A stretch of 64,000 nucleotides of DNA from Tetraselmis striata (Eukaryota > Chlorophyta > Chlorodendrophyceae > Chlorodendrales > Chlorodendraceae), in NCBI GenBank assembly GCA_006384855.1, contig VCJN01000349.1:1-64000 (forward strand), in the 5' to 3' direction. Position numbers and translations under genes: made by a program. Below are positions 1-10,801 of the stretch, in pieces; the first letter of the stretch is position 1, and each line of letters opens with the position of its first letter. The notes beneath the pieces are model-generated. The model saw only the letters and a list, made by a program, of their open reading frames with translations. It searched no databases and was not told the origin of the DNA.

Positions 1-262
1 CGGCCTCATGTTGCTCCTCGGGTATGTTGATGTCCATGTTGGCTGTAGTGATAGTCTCCTGTGGAGCTTGCTCTTCACGCCTCTCTGAGCGCTGCCCGGC
101 AGCTGGCCTGGGGCGGGCAACATGTGGGAGTCGGGTGCCTGCGATTCTTTTTGCAGCGATGGCTGTTCGGATCTTGGGGGGTTGGGTCATGCCGCCGCGC
201 GGCGCATCGAGAGTGGCGCCGACCGCGGCCATATGTTGCTCCTCGGGTATGTTGATGTCCAT
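1..262 (-). CDS. Partial frame with a 75-codon tandem repeat, cut by window edge
   Basis: An open minus-strand frame can be read from an ATG at 262 to the left edge of the window. It starts MDINIPEEQH, and the same ten residues recur 75 codons later, because the DNA carries a 225-bp direct repeat and 225 is an exact multiple of three. Between the two copies lie a basic, proline-containing stretch and an EEQAP-x-ETITTA segment. The frame is also open for about 50 bases upstream of the ATG, up to a stop near 317, so the ATG may not be the true start. I do not recognise a family. It may be a host gene or part of a mobile element; the repeat-rich surroundings favour the second. Confidence 0.3.
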   Translation of the reverse strand, partial: MDINIPEEQHMAAVGATLDAPRGGMTQPPKIRTAIAAKRIAGTRLPHVARPRPAAGQRSERREEQAPQETITTANMDINIPEEQHEA

Positions 263-310
263 GGCGGCTGTAGTGATGGTCTCATGTGGAGCCTGCTCTT
301 CACGCCTATG
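7..310. repeat. 225-bp direct tandem repeat, two partial units
   Basis: The segment from about 8 to 85 recurs at about 233 to 310 with a few substitutions, at a spacing of exactly 225 bp. The spacing keeps the minus-strand frame described above. Confidence 0.75.
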
Positions 311-317
311 TGGGCGC

Positions 318-604
318 TAGCCGGCAGTTGGCCTGGTGGCGGGTCGTCCGGTCGTCGGGCTGTCCACCGCTTCACATTAGTACACTATCATGACCAATAG
401 AGCCGCGCCGGCTCGCCCGGATTTAGTACATACGCAGTACTTCGGTCGGTGTTAAGGGCCGGATGGAAAGTGAGCCCCACCTTGCGCCGGCCATACAATT
501 GACACATGCATAGCATGTTCGCATGTGTGCTTCACCAGCATGATCACCAGCACACTTGCGTGTGTATATACATACATACACACTTATATGTGTGTACATA
601 CATA
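318..604. other. No gene seen; TA/CA-rich low-complexity stretch
   Basis: No supportable coding region. Positions about 555-605 are an imperfect alternating (TA)(CA) tract rich in TGTGTATATACATACA-like words. Confidence 0.5.
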
Positions 605-1051
605 TCACGCAAAACAATGTCCAACAGCAGGCGCAACATGCCTCACATGATGCTCGTTGATGCTATCTATCTCTAGCCGGCTCCTCCGCCACTTCTCCTT
701 AGGCTGTATGATGGCCTCGTCTATGTAGCGCCCTAGGACCCTCGTGCACTCCGGCCGCGTTGCTGCAGCTCCAGTGCAACCGGCTCCACGGCCGTGAGCC
801 TCATGCGGTAAGTCATCATACCTGCCTCGAAGCTGTGCGTCGTCCTCAGCATCATCTGCCGTCTCGATCAAGAAGCCTACCCGATCCTTAGTCGAGGAAG
901 GTAAATCCTGGAAATCCGGATCCATGCCAGCACGGATGAGCGTCAGCCAATTCTGGAGGCAGAGCATCCGCGCATAGGAGCGCTCCACGTCAGAAGTGCC
1001 CCTGCCGTGTGTCACAGCCTTCGCGTCTCTTATCTGCACAACATCACACAT
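605..1051 (-). CDS. Hypothetical protein or exon, unassigned
   Basis: A minus-strand frame runs from an ATG at 1051 (MCDVVQIRDAK...) to a stop at 605, about 148 residues. The composition is protein-like: a mixed charged and hydrophobic helix-rich start (RSYARMLCLQNWLTLIRAG), an acidic middle (TADDAEDDAQ) and a basic segment near the end (PKEKWRRSRLE). The frame is open for about 16 more codons upstream without an ATG, so this may be a downstream exon of a gene that also includes the Cys-rich pieces at 1,214-1,835. I recognise no domain. Its position among repeats suggests a mobile-element gene. Confidence 0.3.
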   Translation of the reverse strand: MCDVVQIRDAKAVTHGRGTSDVERSYARMLCLQNWLTLIRAGMDPDFQDLPSSTKDRVGFLIETADDAEDDAQLRGRYDDLPHEAHGRGAGCTGAAATRPECTRVLGRYIDEAIIQPKEKWRRSRLEIDSINEHHVRHVAPAVGHCFA

Positions 1052-1213
1052 TTGCTGGCAGTTATTTGGACTGGTTTGGCAAAGGGGAGAGTGGAGCAAA
1101 GGCTGAAACGGGAGGGGGGCTCACGGCGCGCTCCATCCACACCTCGGAATTGCGGGCAGTGCTGTCCCTAGCACCCTCATGGGCATCAAAGCGGCAAACT
1201 AGGTTGTGCAGAT

Positions 1214-1835
1214 TCAATTTGCACATATGGTCCGGGCATATTGCAAGCTGACCATGCAGGCATAGGTTGTCATGTGGTTGTAGCCCTCCTCGCGCTCCTT
1301 GTGGATCTTCTCGTTGAGTGCCACGCGGTCGGGATGGTCAGCAGGCTTGCTGCACTCGTCATTGTCCCTAGGCAGCGCACACATCGCGGGCAAGTGATAC
1401 ACACGACAAATTCGCAATTGGGGGGGGGCGGGGTGTGGCGGGGGGGGGGGGGGGGGGGGGGGGGGGGTTTACCGCAAGCAGTGCAGAACTGCGCTCTGTA
1501 GGTGATACCACATGACGGACATGTGAGGGTGGTTGTCCAGGAGATCCCTACACATTTTATCTGGTCAGCCTACACTGGCAAGTGATACATATCAAACGGT
1601 CGCATACAGCAACAACATGGGAAGGCGAAGGAGCGTATCTTAGCACGAAGACAGACACCGTCTCAGTGAAGTGAAGGAAGTCCTTGCAAGTCCAGCTTGC
1701 ACAGATTTTGTTCGAATTTAGCATCTCCCGGATGGGTCTGCCAAAATCACTGGTGAGGTATAGCAGACGCATCCTCTGGTCCATCAAGCGGATGCGGGGC
1801 TTCATGCCCTGCCACAGACATAATATCCTTAGCAA
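1214..1835 (-). CDS. Cys-rich, zinc-ribbon-like coding fragments
   Basis: Several minus-strand frames here look like exons of one protein, though I cannot join them with confidence. The piece at 1,557-1,835 contains a plausible folded segment (LTSDFGRPIREML). A short segment at about 1,471-1,525 reads CPSCGITYRAQFCTACG, a clean C-x2-C...C-x2-C zinc-ribbon pattern. The piece at 1,214-1,417 has a helical, charged NEKIHKEREEGYNHMTTYA stretch. A run of 27 G on the plus strand (C on the coding strand) separates the pieces, as in introns elsewhere in this window. The family is unknown; a transposon-encoded protein is the most likely source. Confidence 0.3.
1440..1467. repeat. Poly-G homopolymer run
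   Basis: About 27 consecutive G residues, preceded by another G-rich stretch. Similar runs occur many times in the window. Confidence 0.9.
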
Positions 1836-2583
1836 ATATTACCGTTACTTGCATAGGGGGGGGCTGCATATGGGGCCGCCTAGGAGTGACATACCGGCAG
1901 CGTGCCGACATGCTCCCAGAAGTCAATCACGACACCAAGCAGAAACGCATGCGCCACAGGTAGCGGCCAGAAGTCCACGTAGCTATGGTCAGCTAAACGG
2001 TTTTAGCTTACCATAGGGTTTAGGGTTTTAGGGTTTAAACCATAAAACCTCCTCAGCAAGCTGCGTCGGCGTCCTCTTGCCGGCCATTAGACACATGGGC
2101 GATTGGTCGAAGAACAACGACTTGGTTGCATGGAAGTACATCGACCCGCCGACCATGCAACCGACTCCCACGGCCTAGAGGTTCTTCGGCTGGCTCGTCC
2201 CCGTCCGGCCGATGGACTAAGCTACCTGTGCTAGGCTTTGGCTTTCGTCTCTGACAGTGCCCCGTTGGGTAAATGGTCAGATGTAGTCATTTAAAGGTTA
2301 ACAATACATTAGCTATGCTGTACTGCGCACGACCCCCGCGGTCGGCGCACGGACTAAGGCTTGCCGGCCCGCACCAGCGCCACGACCAGAGGGATCCACC
2401 CTCGGGCACCGGCACTCTCTGATTTGCGCTCGCCTCAACCGGCTCGCGCATCCACCCACTCTCAGACATCTTTCTGCGCTAGGAATCACTCAGGCCAATC
2501 CTGTGGTTCTTGTCTTAGCCTTCAATGTAAGTGAGTTGACATTCTTTAGCAAACAGCTTCCCCTTGGGTAAATATATATGTAC
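1836..2583. other. No gene supported; short telomere-like repeat at 2,015-2,038
   Basis: No convincing exon. At 2,015-2,038 there are consecutive TTTAGGG and TTTTAGGG units, the plant and chlorophyte telomere types. It is only about three units long and internal, so it is an interstitial remnant and not a chromosome end. Confidence 0.5.
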
Positions 2584-3400
2584 AAGTAGACATGTTGCAT
2601 GAGTGTGGAATCGAGAGAGCCGTAAGGATCAATCGTAGTAGTCGCTACATTGTACAACCCTACCTGCGTCCGCCGACCCGCCGACCCGGGGCCCGGCGTC
2701 CGTCCGACGACGGAGACGGTCATTCGGCGACGGAAGTTGTACGGCGTCCGGCGTCCGGGTCAGGTCCACGCGGCGGGCTCGGCGCTTCGCGCCACGCCCG
2801 CCCCGTAGACCTGACGAACGGAAACGACCGGCCCGGCGAGCGGCGGCCGGGCAGCCGGCGGACCGGTACCCATACCGGTAGTAATCAGGTAAGTGCGACG
2901 GTTATTTTGGCATGCGCGGAATTATCACGGAATCTATAACGGATACATTGTCGATCTTTTTAGTAATCTATGCGAAACCGTTCCAAAAGTCGGCGATGGA
3001 CACAGCACGGACTCACAGACTCGCCTCGATATTAATATGGTAGGATATATATACATCCTACCATATAAATTACAATAAGGTGAGTGTGTGTCTGTCTGTC
3101 GCCGACTTTCGGAACAGTTTCGCATAGATTACTAAAAAGATCGACAATGTATCCGTTATAGATTCCGTGATAATTCCGCGCATGCCGTGGACCGGACCCG
3201 GACGCCGGACGCCGTCGTTCGTCCGTCGCCGGACGCCGGACGACCGTCGCCCGTCCGCCTTGCCGCCCGTCCGTTGACGGACGCCGGGCCCCGGGTCGGC
3301 GGGTCGGTGGGTCGGCGGACGCGGGGCTGTACAATGTAGCGACTACTACGATTGATCCTTGCGGCAATCTGGATTCCACACTCATGCAACGGGTCTACTT
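2584..3400. mobile_element. Foldback element: long inverted repeat of about 400-bp arms
   Basis: The left arm starts at 2,584 (AAGTAGAC...GTTGCATGAGTGTGG) and the right arm ends at 3,400 with its reverse complement. The match continues inwards through a GC-rich section of CCGACCC and CGGACGCCG words and a conserved section starting GGAATTATCACGGAATC. The two arms nearly meet at a perfect small palindrome around 3,038-3,065 (TATGGTAGGA...TCCTACCATA). The arms differ by small indels and substitutions, so the element is not very young. I see no gene and no clear target duplication. A foldback or MITE-type DNA element is the best description. Confidence 0.65.
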
Positions 3401-4436
3401 CCTACCAGCTAATTATTGGTTCGCGGCTACTACCCACGGCTAGCCGCAACGGGGTGACTAGTATATTCGTACAGTCAACGCGACTACCTGTATGGCAAGT
3501 AGTCGCTCATCCGCGGAGCGAGTTTAACTACTGCGTGAAATGCACGAGTACACGACCCCGAGCTGGCGGTCCCTACCTAAACCGCCCCGCCCCCGTTTTA
3601 TTCTTGCGGCATCTGGCAAGATATCAATATGCTGATAGGGGCAACGACGGCGGGGGCACCAACCAACGCGCCGACAAGACGCGTAGTGTGAGGTGACAAA
3701 ATGGCGAGGATCCGGCAGGCTGAGCCAATCCGCACGCCCATAGAAGCCGCCGCACATCATGCGAGTGGTGCAGCAGAACGGCGGTGGGGCGCGACTGTAA
3801 GCCGCACTGATGCCGACACGGCACGCGCAACGGGCCGCCTACTATCTCATGTCGTTGCTGCCGCTCGCCCGCGTCGAAAAGCACGCATCGCGCAACAATT
3901 GCGGGCGGGTGCACCGCAGAGGTGGGCTTTTGCGGGAAATCCCACCAGGGCTCGATGGAATTTCCAGCAAATTGCTAGAAATTCCACTTTCCTGAAAATT
4001 CCATGTGAATTTCAGATTTCCATGCCTGAAACACCGGGGCTCGTGCCGTGGGTGACGTGGCGGGCCAAGAGCGTCCCGTGATGAGCAGTTTGAGCACCCG
4101 TACCCGGGCACCAGCAGGTGAGCAGAAGGCAATATGTGCGGCATTGCTAGTGCGTGATTGCGGCTGTGCAGTTGGCTAACTTACTCCCCCAGTGTCCGAC
4201 CACTGGCCCAGTGGCCCACCCTCCCGCCGCTCTGGGTCTCTCCCGCTCGCATGCCTGGCTCCACAGTCCGCAATCCGTAGCGAGAGTGCTATACGGGGAA
4301 GCCACATGCCCACAGCACGCCTAGAGCGTCCATACTTGCCCAGCCATCCCCGCACCGACAGCCCGCCTTCCTTCCAGACCGCCCACCCGGCGCTTGCACC
4401 TGCTTGGTGCAAATGGTTACACCATATATATGCACG
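3401..4436. other. No gene supported; contains a GAAATTTCC-rich patch
   Basis: An open plus-strand frame at 3,701-4,081 (126 codons) lacks any recognisable domain and is overlapped by equally long frames on the other strand, so I do not call it. Positions about 3,945-4,025 are rich in GGAATTTCC and AAATTCCA words, like the repeats just to the right. Confidence 0.4.
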
Positions 4437-4810
4437 TCATCATAACAGTAGTTTACACTGTTGCGGTGGTATTTCCATGTCCCACAGGGGGTCGATGGAA
4501 ATTCCATAAATTTCCGTAAATTGCTGGTTTTCAGTTTTCAAGAAACTTCCAATGCCCACCTCTGGTTTCCTCAATGTAATCGATGTTGGATTACAATAAC
4601 GCTATTGACCTTGCAAATGTATCTACACCACTACACATTGTGGCTGTGGCCCCTTGGTGTAATCAAGGAGTACATATACACGTCAGCAGAACAGTAGTTT
4701 ACACTGTTGCGGTGGTATTTCCATGTACTGCACAATGGGTCGATGGAAATTCCTGAAATTTCCGGAAATTTCAGGATTTCAGTTTTCAAGAAATTTCCAA
4801 TGGCCACCTC
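4437..4810. repeat. Two direct repeats (~245-bp spacing) rich in GGAAATTTCC palindromes
   Basis: A segment starting AACAGTAGTTTACACTGTTG at about 4,445 recurs at about 4,690. Each copy goes on with TGCGGTGGTATTTCCATG, GTCGATGGAAATTCC and TTTTCAGTTTTCAAGAAA. Each copy holds several overlapping self-complementary GGAAATTTCC-type words. A third, weaker patch lies at 3,945-4,025. Confidence 0.7.
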
Positions 4811-6184
4811 TAGTGCACCGACGACCCGCCCTACCATCCGCTCCTGCAGTCGCATGATGGGATGCGTGCACTGCTTGGCGGCGCCGGGAGGGGGGTCCCT
4901 ACTCGCGGTTGAGGCACGAATGGTGACGGGGCCGGATGTACCATGTTTCGCAAGTGTCCGTCAGTGGCTAAGTCGTGAACCCCGTGTTTTGCAATTTGTC
5001 ATTGCGCACCATGTTCTGCAGAGCCGGGTTTGACCCTGTTCTGCTAATAAAGTCAGAACCGTTTTGCAATAATTTCCCCATGAGTTATGGAGTGCCCATT
5101 TGCCCGTACAGTGTATTTATTACATAAGGTCTTTCACATTTGCCCGTACAGTACTGCTGATGTAAGGATTACAGGGGTACTACAGGACGGAAGTGGAGTG
5201 GGTCCGGAAATGGAGGCAGAGATTAAACAGTTTATTACCTCGATCCGGCCTTATTTATAGTCCGGCCTTATTTCTAGTACAAAAAGTTCGTTGACCATTG
5301 CTGCATCATCATCGTTATCCATATGGGGATGTGATGGTGCATCAGCATATGCAGGTCGTCATATCATCGCCATCCGGGGACGGGATGCGTCATGCCGCCG
5401 CGAGTCGTCGGTACTGTTGCGAGTAGTACGACTGCTTATGGTCATGTAGCAGTACAAACCTCGCGAGAACACCGCCAGTCCATCCTGTCCCCGGGGCGGG
5501 AAAAAGGAACTAACGACAACTAAAGGAGCGCGGTACGACTGATGCTACTAGTACGCAGTAGCAGTATCTTTAGTACTTTAAATTAAATTATCGATATGTG
5601 TACGCGTTTAGAGATAGATATGTTAAAGTACTATATATGAAGATACCACAGACCACCGTGCGTTTACGGGTACAATCACGAGTGATATCGTGTAGTCGAA
5701 AATAGTACTTCATAGAGCACGCAGTCGTAAATCCTTAAAGTGATGCTGATGAATCATGCCGGCCGTGAAACTACACGTGATCATGATAACGACTACTCGC
5801 GGTAGTGCTGACGATATCAATGTAGCACGTACTGGCGGCAGAAGATTGTGGACTATCAAACGACTATGTAACCGCGTGGGCAGTCGCGAGTATTCGAGTA
5901 GTCTGAATTTCTGTCCTGGTCGTGGTTCCTGTATTTAAGATGTACCCCGAGGGGTGAATCATCTTCGTCAACCCCTCGTGTGCCAGTAGGTAGAATAATA
6001 GTCATCTTATATATAATTGACCCACCCACCCACCGCCTGGGCGGGCCCGACGACCGTCCTCGGGCCTCGGAATCGCGGGCCCTTCCTCCGCCTCCACCCC
6101 CGGCTGGGGATGGGGGCGGGGATCTTGCACGGGTGGCGCCTTGGTTGCCTTGGCCCCGCCCGTGCTGCCACTGCCGCGGAGGAG
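4811..6184. other. No gene seen; comparatively AT-rich interval
   Basis: I find no coding signal. The interval 5,040-5,960 is clearly more AT-rich than its surroundings, with many TAGT, GTACT and TCGTA words, and may be an old element body. No ends could be defined. Confidence 0.4.
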
Positions 6185-7030
6185 CAGTGTGAGCTGGACA
6201 CCTGCGTCTCACGTCGTTGCTGGTCCGGTCAAGTCCCCGTTCGCTGTTCTTTGAGCACCCTCTCCCTTCATGTCCTGTCCGCGCCTCCACATCACATTCG
6301 GCCTAGTGCCGCTATTGGAGTGGCCCGGGATGTTGTGCTGGGAAGGGAGTTCTACGTTCGGCGGAAGGAGACGCGGCCGAGCTGGCGGCGGATCTGGCGC
6401 TGGGCGGAACAACGCGCGCTGGACACCGGCGTCTCACGTCGTTGCTGGTCCGGTCAAGTCCCCGTTCGCTGTTCTTTGAGCACCCTCTCCCTTCCTGTCC
6501 TGTCGGCGCCTCCACATCACATTCGGCCTAGTGCCGCTATTGGAGTGGCCCGGGATGTTGTGATGGGAAGGAAGTTCTACGTTCGGCGGAAGGGGACGCG
6601 ACCGAGCCGGCGGCGGATCTGGCGCTAGGCGGAACAGCGCGCACTGGACACCGGCGTCTTACTACGTCGTTGCTGGCCCGGTCGACTCTCCATTCCCTAC
6701 TCGTTGAGCACTCTCTCCCTTCCTGTCCTGTCGGCGCCTCCACATCACATTTGGCCTAGTGCCGCTATTGGAGTGGCCCGGGATGTTGTGCTGTGGAAGG
6801 CGTTCTACGTTCGGCGGAAGGGGACGCGACCGAGCCGGTGGCGGATTTGGCGCTGGGTATGTTGCACGCCCATGGCGCCCCAAACTGGGTTGGACCCCCC
6901 CACTTCCGCTCCTTGCTGCGAGACCTCTACTTCGAAGCCCCTTTCCTGTCGGCGCCTTCGCATCACATTCGGCCTAGTGCCGCTATTGGAGTGGCCCGGG
7001 ATTGTGTGCTGGGGAGAGCGTCCCTACTGT
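6185..7030. repeat. Tandem array of ~225-bp units, about 3.6 copies
   Basis: Units start with CTGGACACC(T/G)GCGTCT at about 6,192, 6,418 and 6,642. A fourth, rearranged unit keeps only the part around CATCACATTCGGCCTAGTGC (about 6,960-7,025). Each unit contains GAGTGGCCCGGGATGTTGTG and an invariant GTTCTACGTTCGGCGGAAGG block. Units differ by a few percent. Open frames across the array occur on both strands without a known domain, so I treat it as non-coding satellite-like DNA. Confidence 0.75.
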
Positions 7031-7189
7031 GTGGAGCGGCGGCTGGCTGGTGGCGATGCCTGATCGGTGGTTGTCATGGCGGTTCCCGCCTCTTGTGGCC
7101 CGTAGCTGGATTTTCTTCTGGATTTTTGCATGGATTTCTTGAATTTTGCAGCTAGCACATGTAACCAAAAATAACAGTATTCATCTGGT

Positions 7190-7609
7190 ACTACTCGTAC
7201 AACACGTCAATTGCGAATTTCAGAGTGGAGTCTGATTTTGCCAAGAATATTGCGCAGGTTGTGTTACATGCACAAGAGCCGAAATTGGCAGGGCGGTTCG
7301 TGAAAGCGTGGAGGGAAAACGGCGTCAGGGGGCCGAAACTGGAAAATGGCAGCTTTCGGTACGCGCAGCGCGCGTTTTGGTACGCGCGTACCAAACGCAT
7401 GGAGGACGAGCGCTGTGGCAACTCTGTGTGGATGCTCATACCCATAATGGCAGGCTCGGCTGTTATGGTTGCTTTTTCTGTCTACTCATGCTGCACCCAA
7501 AGAGGGCGCAACGACATGTGCCTAGTAACCCGTACCTCTTTAGCAGCATGGTAGCCGGAAAATAAAGCGGTTAGAGAAAGGAGGAAACCCCATAAACAAG
7601 TTTAGATCA
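7190..7609 (-). mobile_element. LTR-retroelement fossil: terminal-repeat fragment
   Basis: On the minus strand this starts with TGATCTAAACTTGTTTATGG at 7,609 and continues with a block shared with the fragments ending at about 12,590, 43,589 and 51,905 (GGGTTTCCTCC, TAACCGCTTT, GGTACGGGTTACT, CGCCCT, GAGTAGACA). The shared block covers roughly 7,400-7,609; the rest to 7,190 is of uncertain origin. It appears to be a solo or truncated long terminal repeat of one family. It is broken and not young, judging from its divergence from the other copies. Confidence 0.45.
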
Positions 7610-8587
7610 TTTCAAAGTTGATTCTGGTTTTGCCTGTGATGAGCGAACGGAGAGAGCTGTGGATTGACGGAGAAGGGGTAGCGCCGGGTCACGAAGGGGG
7701 CACCGGCAAGGCCACCGCTGCGGAAATTGAAATTGAAATTAGTTACAACGTCTAGTATGCTGCATCCGCTCGCTCAGACTGAGTTGTTCTCAGGACCTGC
7801 TATCTCTAACCACAGTGGGGAACACGAAGTGTTATCACAGTTCAAGCTACCAGCCATCCTCCAATGTTTCCAAGCCCCTCCTCCTTCCAGTGGGCTATAG
7901 CTAAGAAGACAGCAGCGCCCCCCTGCTGTCCCTACCTAAGTCAGGCCTATCCCATCCAGAGCTCATCAGGCAAGCTTAGGCAGCCGAAGCGTCCCCACCT
8001 GCAGCTACCAAGGTGTGATGGGGGAAGGGGGCTGACCGGAAAAGCTATGTGGTGCTCAGTATTTTATCCACCGCTGAGCCGGCTAGTATGATTGGTGGGG
8101 GCTGCGATTCCCTCCAACATGGAACTGGGTGGGTGTTGCTTGTGGTGGTGGTGGGAATCAGACTGTGTGCTCGGGGTGTGTGGTGAGTTCCGGGTGTGTG
8201 TTGGTGTGTGATCTGCACCGGGCACATGGTTAGTGGTGGGCGGTGTTATTGAGTCAGTTGGCTTGGTTGTTGCTGTATGGCTCGCTCAGCAGCTTACTAG
8301 CTACTGGTGTGAGCTGCTGGACGGTTGGTCTGCATCGTCGTCTGTTTCCCACTCGCGGTCTGAAGCGCGTGTGCCAGAGAGGCGCGGCTTGCTCCTGCTG
8401 CGGTTGCGGGTGGCGCCGTCTGAGCGGCTGCGGCCCCTGGGCTGCTTCTTCTTAAATTTAACTGATGTGGTTGTCTTGCCCTTGCCTGCTGGGGTGGGCT
8501 GGCTGGGGTGGCGCTCCAACTGGATGGAGAGGCGATGATGGTTGAGCAGCTGGTCTGTCTCCGTTGCGTAGCTAGCGAATTCTGCTG

Positions 8588-10527
8588 CTATCGCGGGATG
8601 GTTGGCTGGGGAGGACTGTGCGAGCAGCTCCTTGGTTGCGGTGGTGAGGTGTTGCAGTTCAGCCAGTCTTTCTGTGGTGCCGCTGGGTGTGCCCTATCTA
8701 AACGTGCGGGGTGTTGTTGAGCGCTGGGGGGAATCAAGGGATATGACAGCCGCGACCGGTGTCTCTGCTGCCTCACCCTGGGTGGTGTCCACCTCCATGG
8801 CGCTGTCCATCTCCTCGTAGTTGAGGTCAAGCTCCTCCTCGTCGTCTGCATGTGCTCAAGTCGTGGCAGTGGCCGCTGGGGTTGTGGCTGTAGGCGCAGG
8901 GGCTGGGGGGGCTGCTCCGGGGGCTCGCTCCGCTGCGGCTCCTCGCTGATCGATGGCGGCCACTGCGTCCGCAACCGCTCCGCGGTGGGACGTGCTCGAA
9001 CCTGTGGGGGGGGGGGGGGGGGGGGGGGGGGGGAGCGTCGCGGACCAGGGGTGCGGACTGGGTTGCTGGGGTCACTGGAAGAGGTAGTGCGATTGGGCCT
9101 GCCGGTGGCGGGGCTGGTGATGTGTCGGCGGGGCGCCTCTCGGCTGGTGCCGGAGCTAGCGCGGCCTTGATCTTCCCGCACGCTGTCGACATTGTCTTGC
9201 GCCACTGCTCGGTTCTGTCGGTGCTGCGGGTGCCACCAATGATGCTGCGGTGGTGGGCGGTCAACTGCAGGTTGAGGGTGTAGATTGGGCGTCCGGTGGC
9301 TCGTAGGGCGAGGGACGCTGGGGCAGACTTCCGGGCCTTCTTATGCATGCCTATCGCGGCGCGTCGGATCTGGTTGTGGCCAGTGTTGCCACCCAGTACT
9401 CCCGCCTCGCGGATCATCTGGCGGAAGGGGTGGATGAGCAGCTCCGAGGGGTCGAACTCGGACTCCGTGAGGTAGATGACGATGGTGCGGAGGCGTATCG
9501 CCCGCAGTAGTGCGACAGGTGAGGTGAGGGCCACTGCCGGGCACAGGGTGTCCGCGAACTCCTCGTCTTCTTTGCCGAGGGAGATGGCGCAGAGGTTGTC
9601 GTCCCCCACGCGCAGCAGTGTCGGCTCGGTGTGGTGGTGGTGCATCTCGACGTCAGTTGCTGTCATGGTGTCTGTCAGCCATTGTGCGTGGTGCAGCTCT
9701 GGGGGTGTGTTGGTGCGCTGGCTGCTGATGGTGGCTGCGATGGCCTCCGCTAGCTGCTCCACCGTCGGCAGCTCCAGGTTGGCCAGGGGGCCGGTGCAGA
9801 TCGCCTTGGCCGTCAACGCGCATCGGAAGAACTGTTTGGACAGCGCCGGGGGCAGTACTCCTGGGAGCGGGGTGGTGGGGTGGTCCTCGCAGTCCTCGCT
9901 GTGATCGACTTTGACTTGGATCACTGCCCGGCCCTGCGACTGGTCGCCAAACGGCAGCGCCATTACCGCGTCGCGGCACACATCATGTAGCAGACGCGCC
10001 GCTTCGGGATCGAGGAGTTCGAGGCGAACCGAGTCTGCCGAGCGGCGGGCTTTCCATACCTCACGGACTTCCAGGAAGGCCAGTAGTGTGCGGGTCGGGG
10101 GGCAGATGACAGCGTCGTCTGCGTCTGTGTCGGCCTCGTACTCGGCCCATGCTCTCACTCCGGCGAGTGCCGGACGTCCGCCGGTGTCGCCGCCGGTTGG
10201 TCTGCCGCCGCTTCGCATGGCTGCGGTTGGTCGTATGCTGGGAGAAGGCCCTCCGCCAGGCGCAGCCACATGTCGGCCTCCGTGAGGCCTCTGAACGAAG
10301 GGGAGCGAATCCCCACTTGGTGTTCCGGGCGTTCGATGTCGTCGAGGTGTGGTGATCCGAGCGGGCGGGTGGTGGAGCAGCGGCGGCCCTGGCGGTTGAG
10401 GATCGCTGTGCCTTCTCCTGTCCATTGGGTCTGTAGAACGCTCTCGGCTGTGTCTCTGCGGGCCCGCTGCGGAGTCTTGATGGACTTGAAAGTGGCGGAG
10501 CGGCGCGATGTGACGAAGAAGAACCAC
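8588..10527 (-). CDS. Gag-like frame region inside the small terminal-repeat element
   Basis: A long minus-strand open region begins about 100 bp inside the right terminal repeat, as a gag gene would. It has a basic, proline- and arginine-rich start, a central part with the character of a folded domain (a helix-rich section around LLAFLEVREVWKARRSADSV and a section around LRAIRLRTIVIYLTE), then a proline-rich tail running into a 28-base homopolymer at 9,006-9,033. No zinc knuckle and no pol domain are visible. The family is not identified. I treat it as part of a fossil element, probably broken. Confidence 0.35.
9006..9033. repeat. Poly-G homopolymer run (28 nt)
   Basis: About 28 consecutive G residues on the plus strand. 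Confidence 0.9.
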
Positions 10528-10801
10528 GCGCCAGGCGAAGGAAGCACGTTGGGGTCGATGTAGTCCGGAACGACGTCGGAGCTAGTGCCTCAGCCGCCTT
10601 GGTAGCGCGGATGTGGGACATTGGAGCTCCGATGGAAATTGAAGTTGAAATTGATTAGAACGCGTGCTATAGTCTACTGCTCTACACCGCCCAGACTGAG
10701 CTGCTCTTAGGGCATGCCATCTCTAACCATTATAGTAGGGAACACATATATATAGTGTAATTACAGCTCAGCAAGCTTCCGGCCATCCTCTTTCGTTTCC
10801 A

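Larger units (their letters stand above)
7721..10801 (-). mobile_element. Small element with ~170-bp terminal direct repeats, possibly a non-autonomous LTR element
   Basis: Two direct repeats of about 150-170 bp lie at about 7,721-7,872 and 10,633-10,801. They share GAAATTGAA-TTGAAATT, CAGACTGAG, CCATCTCTAACCA, GGGAACAC and GTTTCCAAGCCCC. The right copy is bounded by TGGAAA...TTTCCA, an LTR-like TG...CA edge. The repeats are roughly 75-80% alike, so insertion is old. The interior holds one gag-like minus-strand frame and no reverse transcriptase, integrase or protease that I can see. The shared sequence runs slightly past the CA edge, so the exact boundaries and the LTR assignment are tentative. 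The element is broken or non-autonomous. Confidence 0.4.

Noticed and set aside
2015-2038. Chromosome end
   Set aside because: Only about three TTTAGGG-like units, with transposon DNA on both sides.
2050-2230. Protein-kinase-like fragment on the minus strand
   Set aside because: A VGVGCMVGGSMYFH-like stretch looked suggestive, but a stop lies nearby and no kinase motif is complete.
3701-4081. 126-codon plus-strand protein
   Set aside because: No domain, overlapping frames of similar length on the other strand, and its end runs into the GAAATTTCC-rich patch.
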